Shown: positions 25,001-37,000 of the stretch, in pieces
Layout: the number at the start of each line of letters is the position of its first letter
Numbering within the stretch: the first letter of the stretch is position 1
Assembly (NCBI RefSeq): GCF_037975245.1
Contig: NC_092569.1
Location: 35,933,168 to 35,997,167, forward strand
Source of the DNA: Apostichopus japonicus
Lineage: Eukaryota; Echinodermata; Holothuroidea; Aspidochirotida; Stichopodidae
DNA: 64,000 nucleotides
Reading direction: 5' to 3'
Program-made: the position numbers and the translations under genes
The notes under the pieces: model-generated
What the model was told of the DNA's origin: nothing
The model's input: the letters and a program-made list of their open reading frames with translations, nothing else
Database searches by the model: none

Positions 25001-28000
25001 ACTCCACAGCCAATGTAAACATACATGTGTTAATAACATCAGTACAAAGATATTTAGTGATCTATTTTTAGCAATCTTCAATCGCTAGGAGAATGATTTG
25101 GAGGTAGCCTCTAGTACTTACATCTTTGGCAGTTCTTAGCAAACTTCTAAAATTTGGGGCTAATATTGATGACCTTTCAAACTTACTTAAATATACAGTA
25201 TGTCTGAACAAGTATTCAAATTAATGAATTGCTAAGTCTGTTCTGAGCACATTTTGCCAACAGTCTACTGTACTGTACATTGAATTAACAAGGGTTATTT
25301 TCAACCAGCGACTGAATACTGATCATGTTTGTTAGCAGTGTGATCATTCTACTTTGACCTGATAAAATATGCCAGATCGGTGCCAATACAACCGAAAACT
25401 GGCGAAAAGGTCTTTTTTATGCCACGATTTTATCAAAAATTCATTTAGATCATCAGCCCAGGCAATTCAGGAGGCTGAAATTTTCTCAGAATTTTATTGA
25501 TTCATTCATTTATTTTACATATTGTAATACAGAGCTGTCAAAAATTTATATTTTAAGTCTATGAAAGACCATTTACTGTATACACATGTATTATAGTACA
25601 ACTACATACAGTATGTACAGTACATTGTACAAGTACAGATGCTTCTGTACTGTATTTAAAGTTCTTTTCTTGACACTGTTGGGCCTGGAAGGAATTGATA
25701 TTAAAAACAAATTACATAAAAAATAATTTCTTGTGTTTATAATGTTAGTGTTTAATATTCTACCAGCCACTTAAACATTTCATGGATGTTGCCTCTACAT
25801 GCATCTAGATTGTACCATAACAGACAATATTTGTACTGAACTTGCACTGTGGTGTACTGTGTCATGCAAGCTTCATATCAGAAAGATGCTTTTTTCAGAT
25901 AACGTAATTAAAGCATGGCTAGTCAACCAAAGAATCGTAATCGAACATTTATTGTCAAAGCAACTTTACATTTTAGTGATTAACGTTGTTAGTGTTACAG
26001 TATATATGTACAGTATATAATATATGTACAGTATATAATAAAGTATATAATACTGTTAATATTACAGTACCTGTATATATGTACAGTATATATGTACACT
26101 GTAGTGACTGTATGCCAGCATAGGTTATTAACAACAGCTGGTTTGAAACTTAATACAAGTCATGTATAGTAATTCCCCCACCTCCTCCTCTTCATTCCCC
26201 AGTCTCCCCCCCAACCCCCACCCTGTTCCCTACCCCAATCCCCACCCAGAGACAATCAGATCCCAAAGTATGATTATTACTATACATCTTGTTAAGTTAC
26301 ATGATAGCCTCACAGAGATGACTAATATATTGCCTGGTATTCTTTAATTTTTTCAAACCAATTAGCGACAGTGAATAGACCCACCCATATGTCACAAAGC
26401 CTAATTATATGGCTGATGAAGTTGTTATGAGAATCACGTTATATTACTCTAATCACTAAACCAGCTGATTTGCACAATTTTGTCATCAAAACAAAAATAT
26501 CTGTGCCATAAAATTTAATACCTGTTCTTGAGTGGAAAGGAAGTGGATTGGGTGGGAATTGGAAAGCTGCTGGAATTTTATTAATATAACAATAAATGGT
26601 GACCAGCTTCTTTATGTATGCTAAAGCCCTTAAAACTCTTTTGCTAAATACTATTAAGTACAGTAGGCCCACGTGTCTTCATGTGACAGCAAATTCCTTA
26701 TCTTCTATTGGATAAATGTTCATGGAACCTAAAATTGACTTCAAGTGTTCCATGACATATATATTTTCAGTAGACACTGTATAATATCTGGTATTAAGAA
26801 GACTCATGATTTCTAACCCAATTTCAATCTTCAACAGTTTGAATTAAATCTTATCACCAAACTGAGAGAATGTAAAAGTGTTTAACTATTCAACAATACA
26901 GTTAATTACCTGTCAAGATTATATCTGCATACAGTAAATATATAACTTTCTGTCTGTACAATTATAGAACAAACAAACAAAGATGGGGTAGACCTCTGTA
27001 CTTTATTATGGCTTTAGTTGTACTTTTTAGGTTATTGTGATCTACACAGAGTTTAAAGCAACATACCGGCGTAAAGTAGTAGCTCTGGCATTCCAGTAAA
27101 TGCCTCAAAACCTTAAAAACAAGATAAATTTCATTAAAAATAGAAATCATTTAATTGATAAATTCCTGAAGTCGATGATCTCTGAATAGTTTGTCCTCAG
27201 ACTTTGCTGCTTTTTAAATTCCATGTCTTTTGTATGGATCGCAGTCACAACCATAGGCAGTAAAATGTGTGTTGAAGGGTTGAGCATCTGTGACCATTAT
27301 TTAACTTTCTAGCACATTTCAGGCCAATATTGTTAACCTTAAAGATTCGTCTGTAACTCTACAGCTTGGCATTAAAACCTTAATCTGGTTTATGTACACT
27401 TGTACAGTGGGCTTAAAAAACTTAAACTTGGTGCATGTTTTAGCTTCCTAATATTTAAGCCACCACAGATTATGTGAAAGATTCTACTTACGGTAGTACT
27501 GTAAGTGTAAGAGTGTTCGGCCTGTGGGCTGATTTTCATTCCTGGGCCAGCTATTGAGCATTATGCCTTTTATGTTTATCAGTAAGAAGAATTGATATTA
27601 TGCCTTTACTGTATAACAATTTCAATAGCCATAACTTTTAAACTATCCCTCGCATTCTTCATCAGAAATACTCCCTCTCGAGATTAGCATCTCAGCAGGC
27701 TCAAGAAACTACCACGTCGGCAACGACCGTGGAGGTTGGTGCTTCTAAAAGCGACGAGAAGAAATTGTTAGTTGTGACCGAGGTTTCTTCAGTGCCGGCT
27801 GATACCTACCTAAAGAGTAAACTCTGGTGGCTCGGTATCACCTTAATGCTCATCGGAGAAGTTGGTAACTTCATGGCTTATGGCTTCGGCCCAGCATCAG
27901 TAGTGGCTCCGTTAGGAACCACGACCGTTGTCGGTGAGTATTTAAGGACTTTACAAACTTCCTTACAGTACTCATCACTTTCCTGTCTCCACACAGTAAC

Positions 28001-31000
28001 TGTACTTTCTCTTATGTAAACAACTGTTTCACCTTCAAGGAGTCCTGTAAACCATTCTGTTAGATAGTACAAAGTAGACACTCTCAGACATTCTCTGATG
28101 TTTACCTGATTGTATTACAGTTGTCGTCAGACTGTCTTATGTACAATAAAACCTCTAAAGGTCTGGAAAAATCTTATAAATTTATGCAGAGAGCAATGAT
28201 TCTCCTGTGTAACTTTCTTTAGCAATCTCAGTGTAGAATATACAGGCAAGTTATCATACATGCATCTATAGGTAAAACTGATGTGATCGTATTACATGGC
28301 TACGTGGAATTGTAACTTTTGTCTTGAATATTCAAAAATATCTGAAGTACATTAAGCATAGTGCAACAAGCTCACAAGTATACTGTGCTGTTATACATGT
28401 ATGTACGTGTATGTATTTTATGTTCTCCTGCAAGCAGGAACTTGCGAAGAAGCCTCATTGGCTTATCAAAGCCGCAAGCTGACTGAAGTCAGTCTCTTAG
28501 ATTCAAATTTCAAGTCCATGATTATGAATTGTCAATTGTCAACAACTCTGTAACTGGACGACATACATTAATCTGGGAGTGACTCGAACTCGGGACCTTA
28601 TGATTGACCTTATGACCTTATGAGTGTAATTACCGAACCAATACAACTGGAACACTGCATTTGTTTTTTTTCTTTTTTTAAATGTCTGTTTATACAGATT
28701 CCATTCTCTTCATGACCTGACAGTTCTAATTGTGTTTGTGATATTAAATAATAATTGAATATATACTCTTTTTGTGTCTACTTTGGTTTGCTTCTCTATT
28801 TGTAGAGCAAGAGATAGAGCAATATTAACATACTGAAATCAAGCAAACATGCACTAGAAAAGCCTGCACTCTGGAGCTAAACATTTCTTGCAACAGATTC
28901 AATTCTCAAATATTTCCCCTTTTTTTTTCCAATTTCTTCCTTGGCAGCAAATGCGTACATCGCAATTATCTTTCTTGGAGAAAAATTACGATGGCAAGAT
29001 GTAATTGGTAAGCACAACAATTACATGTACTTTTTACCATAGTAAATGTATTGCCCTATATATGGAAATGTTTATAAGCATAATGTGTTCTGCATTAGTC
29101 ATTTGTAGCCAGCACGATTAAGGCATGAAAATGTAACAGTCTCAATTCAATTCAACTTAATTCAACCAAAAAATGTTCAAAGAATTTAAAATGATGTTTT
29201 CAGACAAGAAAAAAAGGATAAATGGTTGAGGGAATTACACAGGGGAGCTACTAAAAGCTTGTGGGATGTGAATCCCCTTTACAGAGAAAAAGAAAACAGC
29301 AGGATTGAAAAAGAAAAATACGTTTGAACATAATAAAGGATAAAATATTGACAAAAAAAATGCATAGCTGTTCACCATATGACAAGCCAAGGATATGTTA
29401 GCAGCCATCAGCAGATAAATATTAATTTTAAGATAATTAAGTCATATTTTAGGGAAGAGAGATGGAATGCATTAATCAGTTATACATCTTAATTGTAAAT
29501 ATCTCTTATATAATATTGTCCCATCCCTCTGCCACTCCAAAATCTGCCTCAATCCATCTGGTTTATGTAATTTGGTATTTTTCTAACTGTAAGATATATC
29601 AAGATGTTAGTTGCTATGGATACCACTGGTGCTCATAGTGCTGCTAACAGTAGATTCCTATGCTCATCTTACAAGATGGCTGCCGTAATCGAGACATTTT
29701 ATCTCCATTTTCCTTTCACATTGCAGGTACTTATATCATCATAGTTGGAGCATTTTTGATCATTACCTTCTCAACTCAGGTAAAATTTCTTTAATCACAA
29801 AACACGTTTGATATATGTTGAGATGTAATTGGTGTCTTAAATTATTCCAATCTCCAGTTCCAACTCCTGGGTATTACAGTATGTACCAGCACCTCTTAGT
29901 GAGAAGATTAAATCTCTGTAGTATTGCAAGTAGCTACAGTATGTTTAATATTCTAGTGTTTGGTGGGACTTGAACACTTCTGGATCTTGCCATGTTCACT
30001 GTCAAACAAGGGCACATCAAAAGTTATTGAAACATATTTTGGGGCTTACAGTAGCACATCAAAGGGAAGTTTATCTTTAGTGTCTGCAAAATTCAGGCAT
30101 AAGATAGAAAGTCAATCTAGGACAGCGTTTCTTAACCTTGGGTCGCACGCTACCGCTAGGGGTAAAGGCAGGACTCATGGGGATGCATGCTACCCCTGGG
30201 GGTAAAGGCAGGACTCAGGCGGGTGCACACTACCCCTGGGGGTAAAGGCAGGACTCATGGGGGTGCACACTACCCCTGGGGGTAAAGCAGGACTCATGGG
30301 GATGCACACTACCCCTGGGGTAAAGGCAGGACTCATGGGGGTGCACACTACCCCTGGGGTAAAAGCAGGACTCATGGGGGTGCACACTACCCCTGGGGGA
30401 AAGGCAGAACTCATGGGGGTGCACACCACCGCTAGGGGTCAAGGCAGGACTCCTGGGGTGAACACTACCCCTAGGGTAAAGGCAGGACTCATGGGGGTGC
30501 ACACTACCCCTGGGGGGTAAAGGCAGGTCTCATGGGGGTGCACACTACCCCTGGGGGTAAAGGCAGGACTCATGGGGGTGCACACTACCCCTGGGGGGTA
30601 AAGCAGGACTCATAGGGATGCACACTACCCCTGGGGTAAAGGCAGGACTCATGGGGGTGAACACTACCCCTGGGGGTAAAGGCAGGACTCATGGGGGTGC
30701 ACACTACCCCTGGGGGGTAAAGCAGGACTCATGGGGATGCATGCTACCCCTGGGGGTAAAGGCAGGACTCAGGCGGGTGCACACTACCCCTGGGGGTAAA
30801 GGCAGGACTCATGGGGGTGCACACTACCCCTGGGGGTAAAGGCAGGACTCATGGGGATGCACACTACCCCTGGGGTAAAGGCAGGACTCATGGGGGTGCA
30901 CACTACCCCTGGGGTAAAGGCAGGACTCATGGGGGTGCACACTACTGCTAGCGGTAAAGGCAGGACTCATTGGGTGCAAACATATAGCCATAAACAAGAA

Positions 31001-34000
31001 ATTACTTCAAGAGTAAGTATTAGAAGCAAAATATGTCTCAACTTATTGCCAACAAAGTCTTAATATTACAATTATTGTTTTGTTTTATTTTTACAGCAAG
31101 ACACACAACTGACTGCAGAGCAAATTAGAGATCATCTTCTAGCTTGGCCCTTCATCGTTTATTTTGTAAGTTTCATGCAAATCCCTAGTTCTACTGGGCT
31201 TGAGTTTACTAATTAGTTGTATCATTAATTAATTCAAATCATATTCCAACCCAACCCTACAGTACTTCTGTGTATTTTTTAAATTTTCATTTCAGCCCTG
31301 CTGTAGCTCTGAACTGCTTCATTTCGTTACTGAGTTTTATCATAACTTCGTTACTTAGTTTTATAATAATTTCATTACTTAGTTTTATCATAATATCGTT
31401 ACTTAGTTTTATAATAATTTCGTTACTTTGTTTTATCATAATATCGTTACTTAGTTTTATAATAAGTTTGTTACTTAGTTTTATCATGTAAGCTTGATTC
31501 ATCATGACCCTGTTAAAACTGAAAGATGAGTAAATTCAAAGAACTGCTATCAGGCTGCACCTGTTCTGACTTAAGTGTCTAAGGATTTCCAGGAGGTTGA
31601 ATTCATTTACAAAAATACACCGTAATTGTTGTAGTGTACATTTTCATAGGCAGTAGATTTACAAATGTCCTCGTATATTCAGTTATCTGATGCACTGTTG
31701 GCCGTTCTTGTAGTGTTAGGGAATACATATTTAACCATTGTTGTATATGTTTTGGTTTTAATTATTGGATACATGTCCTTGTATACCCTCTTAATAGATC
31801 TAATTACCCAATACCTTTTAGGTATGTTGAATATTCATGCATGTTAATTTGTGAGTATAAGCTTATTTTAATATTTGTTATATTTTCTTTTCTCTTACCC
31901 AGATTACTGAGTGCGTCCTGTTCTGTGGAGCTATACATATGCAGACTCATAGGGTTTTCATCAGAGAAGATCATGTCATACTCCATATCCTTCCGGCCGC
32001 TCTGATTTGTCAGTACAGATCATAAATATTTGATTTTATTTTATTTTATTCAGCAAATTATCATGCTTCATCCACATACAAAAAATTGCACATATAGAGA
32101 AACATTTAAAATACAAGATGGGAATATACTTAACTGCATCAAAAAGAAAATAACATGCCAAGAATAACCCTTTAGGCTAAAAGCTTATTTCCAAAGGGGT
32201 CCTTATAACCATAAAAATACAAAAGATAAGAAATATACTATTAAAACATCTAAAACATGCATACAAACACCGTAAAAAAAAATATAATATCAATATCCAG
32301 TTTGATCAAGGTTAGGAACTGTTCATACTGTCAGTACAAGTGTTTTGGAGCATTGTATGGGAGGACAGTATAAACTGATATTAGAATTGGAAAATTATCC
32401 CAACTCTATGTGGACAAAGTTGTGGTGTTTACATCTATTCTTATGTTAATGCTGTAAGTGAACCTATTGTTCTATGATACTACCCTACACTGTAACTGCC
32501 TAGCTACCTATTATTCTATGACTCTACATTACCTACCTCACCCCACCTCTCCCCCCCCCCCCCTTTCCAACCCATCAATTCCTTTTTTATTAGATTTTTC
32601 ATCAGATCATTATCGATAATAACACAGAATCGTAGAACATGAATGATCCAACTTGGAGAGTAGTTTTACTTTTGCCAATGTCTAAATACAAACTAACATT
32701 GCTGGACTGCTGCTGTAGATTCATGTCAGAAATATAACCTTTCAGTTTTTTTAAAAGTGCTGGTATTTTCCCTTTCACATATGTTTATCTTTAAACTTCT
32801 AATAGTACCATCATATTTCTTGCCTATCCATGCAGTGGTTTCAAAGATATTTGCTGATTTAAATTGTAAAATGGCTCCCAAGCTTTCATTATTGAATTAA
32901 ACACTTTCATAGCTTGTATAAAAGTTAAATAGCCCAACATTTCTAGCCAAGCATACCGTTATTAGGATAAGTACAGCATTTCAAGATGATACTGCATGGT
33001 TAAAAATAGAGTGGTCATCTACTTTGTATACCTTTATTGACCCAGGATATTAAACAGAGAATACTTTATCTGGTTTCACATTGCAAAATTCTATACAAAA
33101 TGGGCAAAATGCTATGCAAAACAGGCAAAATTCTATGCAAAATGGCAAGATGCTATACAAAATGACAAGATGCTATGCAAAATGGGCAAACTTCTATGCA
33201 GAATGGGCAAGTTTCTATGCAGAATTCTATGAAAATGGGCAAAATTCTATGCAAATTGGGCAACATTCTATGCAAAATGGCAAGATGCTATGCAAAATGG
33301 GCAAAATTCTATGCAAAATGGGCAAAATTGATTGCAAAATGGGCAAAATTCTATGCAGAATGGGCAATTTGCTATATATACAAATGTAAAGATGTATAGC
33401 AGTTTTTGTACACAGGAACCATAGTATTGAATAAGAGACAAAGTTTGCAGCTATCAGAACTACTATTCAAATTTAGACATTAAATTATAATTTATTGATA
33501 ATCTATTGTTTACTAGCAGGTTGTTACTTGATATTCCTATTTTAAAGACAATGTTTTAATTTTTTTTATTTGTTAGCTTCCTTGACTATCATCTCTGCCA
33601 AGGCCGTTGCTGGTATGATCGCACTGAGTATGGACGGAAACTCACAACTACAGTATCCAATGTTTTATTTCATGTTACTCATTCTGGTCTTCACAGGCGT
33701 CATTCAAATCAAGTGAGTTGCTTTTAAACTGCCTTGGCTGCTTGTAGGTCAACAAATTCACCCCAATTAGGGATGCTAATATTTGCTAAAACTCTTCGAA
33801 ACTGTTTTCTGTCATTTCTGAACGTTTCTTATTGTTCCCAGGCATGTCAGAGTTTTATAGATTTAAAAAAAATGGAATTATAGCTGAGTATTAATGAGAT
33901 TATACATTGATACATTGATTATAGCTGAACAAGAGTGACCATTATTTAAATTTCTAGCATATTTGAGGGCAAATACTAATCACCTTTAAGATATGAATAT

Positions 34001-37000
34001 GCAGGTGTCTTTTGATTAAAAATATGCATCAGTTTATTGTTGTTTCATGTGGTTTAATACTTCTGTGGTTGAAGACCTATCGGGAATCCTGGGAAGGTTT
34101 CTAACTTGAATCTTCCCAATTTTCCACTGAAGAAAAAACAAGCCTTCTTTGAAGGAAACTGGGTCCCTCTGAAGGTGAAGATGATATTAGGTTACATTGA
34201 AGATGTTGGATGGTTGTGTGATGAAGGAGTTATCAGTATTCCAGCAGTTTGTTGTGTTTTATTTAAGCATCTCCAAAGAAACATAAATATGCATTGCTTT
34301 CTTTATACCAAGACATTAAGTCAAATACATTTTCTTTTTTGAACACCTATTAACACATAATCTCTCTCTAAGGCTTGCTGAAACTTTTCAGATCTAGACC
34401 TAGTATTAATTAATAAAATTTCCTCATCTGCTTCGTCTTTACCTCAAGAAGATGGAATAAGATGAGAATTCTCAAGCTCTGATCTCCCAACCATCATTTT
34501 CTCATTCTTTTTAATCTCTTTGACATCTTTGAAGAATATTCTAATTAGATTACAGTTGTTTATCAAACTTAGAAGAGGATTAGAAAAGAGATGTAGAAAG
34601 TTAATTTTCAGTTTCTCTCATAACCTTTTTCTTCTCCCTTTTCATTCTTCTCCTCTAGGTTTGTCACCTCAGCAATGAAAGACTTTGATTCCACTGTGGT
34701 TGTTCCTACTTATTTTGTTTTCTTCACACTCAGTGCAATATTAGCTGGTGAGTACCACAGGTTTCATATATTTTACAAAGGTGTCCTTGTGTTCAGCATG
34801 GATTGTTTGTTGATTCTGAAACAGCATCCTATTGTTTTCATCATTTATAGCTTCTTCTTTCTGTGAATGTTTTCATTCAGTCTGATAGTAGCCAGATAGT
34901 ACAGTATGTGTAGAAGTCTATAGTGTGTCAACAATAATTACAATCCAATGAATATTTAGGTAACCAGTAAATTAGTCGTCCAACTATCCAGATTCTATCT
35001 TGCAGATATCCATAGGATATGTTCGTGTTTGTGAAGCATATTTGCCACGGATAGTAGTCAGGTAGTACGAGCAGTATCCATTATATTGAAGTCGTGTAGT
35101 GTTTCAACAATAATTACATTCCAGTCAATATTCAGGTGAACCAGTAAATTAGTCACTCAACTATCCAGATTCTGGTTTGCAATAAACTCAGGAAGATATG
35201 TTTTTGTTGCCATGGAAATGAAATCTTTCGTTCATGGAAATGACATTTATTAGACTTATCTTGTAAAGGACAGTGGATCAACGACAGTGGATCATCTTTG
35301 ACATTTATTCTCTCCTTCTCTTTGCATATTTGTAGGTGTTTTCTTTTATGCTGAATTTTATGGGCTCTCCTTTGTGCAACTAATCATGTTCTGTTTCGGG
35401 TAAGTGCTTTGTCTCTAAGATGATAACGAGGATGAAGTGGAAGACGGCCATTTTATTGCTCCACCTTTTGAACAACTTTGTTCAATGTGTTAGTTTGTCA
35501 TGTGATGGAACATGTTGTTTTTCAAAACTGTTTTGCCACCCCGCTGATTTTATTGTCCCTATTTGTCCTCCCAACGCTACTGTCCATCTTGTTTTTGTGT
35601 TGCGTCTTACAGAGGTCATCTGCTCTGCTTTCTTGTCTCTCAACAAAAGAAATGGATATAAATATTAAGCAAATGTAGAACATTTAATGATGATAAGAGG
35701 ACTGTATGAGGATAATAAAGCTTTTGAAATTGTAATTATTCATTAATTAGATACAATTGTACTATAGTCTTCATTAAGTTTACAATATCTAATTCTCCAG
35801 ATGTTAAATATAGTTTTCGAAACCTTGTTTACCAAGTGTGGTTTTCAAAGTTTCATATTTATTCAGAGAAGTGTTTTCTCCTTTGATTGCTTGATGAATT
35901 GGTTTATTGACTAGTTGATTGATTGATTTGATTGATTGACTAGTTATGGACCATTTAATGGCTTGATCTATTGGTAAATTGACTAATTGATGGCTTCATC
36001 AGTTGGTTTATTGACTAGTTAATTGATTGATTGGTTTATTGACTAATTGATTGCTTATTTGACTAGTATAATGGCTTGATCAATTGGTTTTTGACTAGTT
36101 ACTGTAATTGATTGATTGATTGGTTTATTGACTAGTTGATTGGTTTATTGGTTAGTTGATTGCTTCTTTTTCTTCAGCTGCTTCTGTTCCTTTCACAGAG
36201 TGTATCTCTTGAGCAGATGATTTATTGATTGATTAATTGATTGATTTTTTTACTTCAGCTGCTTCTGTTCCTTCCTTGGAGTGTATCTCATCACGCAAGG
36301 CAGAAATAAAACAGACGAAAAGGAAGAAGAGTTTAATCTTCCGTCACAAATCAACTCTGAGCTCTGTAAGAAATATGTGTCATGTACTTGAACGTTTTTG
36401 AAAATAGCAAAGAAAAGTTCTAGCAAGTAATGTCGAAGCAATGTCTTCAGATTAGCCTTGTTTCAAATCCAAAACCAAGCCAAACTTTTGTTTTCTACCT
36501 AGTCAGTTTTGAAGTAATTATACATATTTGAAAGTGTTTATCTAGATGATTTAATTTAGAACAAACACAAGAAGTTATGTATTGGTATATGTCAGAATAT
36601 TTTGTGTCAATAGAATAAAAAGTTTAAAATATATTTGATACAGTTTTGTCATTAATGGACATATATTTATCTTTACACAGTATACCTTTAATAGTACCAT
36701 CATATTTCTTGCCTGATACAGCCATGCAGTGGAGAGGCATGGGAGCCTGTTGAATGTTGGGTCATGTTAGACAAAGTACTTTGGGGTCAATGAAGGAGGC
36801 ACTGCAAGCCAAGATATTATTTGTGCAGGCTTGTATAATTAGAGAAACAGCCTTGCACAGGGGTAGAAGATGGCAATGGGTGGGGTCAAGGGTCAAATGG
36901 GCATGTAGCCTGTCAGTGTGTGTCTCAGAAATGACCCTAGGGTGCCCAAGTTGCTAAATAAAATATTTCATCTTGCTAAAGTATGTTTTCTTTGCCTCCA

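Larger units (their letters stand above)
20874..27665. other. 6.8-kb intron 3 of the NIPAL2-like gene, no gene found
   Basis: It is AT-rich and contains the 58-bp palindrome, an 18-bp palindrome GGGTATAGCGCTATACCC at 21484-21501, the 110-bp duplication, two MITE-like elements and an A/T-only tract near 23370-23450. Near 25560-26110 there is a cluster of TACAGTA/TACTGTA words, and a C-rich strand near 26172-26245. Open frames here are short, lack family resemblance and are not conserved in phase with the gene. Confidence 0.6.

Noticed and set aside
30190..31063. Repetitive frames on both strands (HTTPGVKAGLMGV and VVCTPMSPAFTPG types)
   Set aside because: They are products of the 40-bp minisatellite, open in several frames at once, with no signals of a gene.
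31665..31847. Hydrophobic 60-codon frame in NIPAL2-like intron 7
   Set aside because: It looks like a possible membrane exon, but the exon at 31903-32008 supplies the expected helix in the right phase. This frame lacks fitting splice sites.
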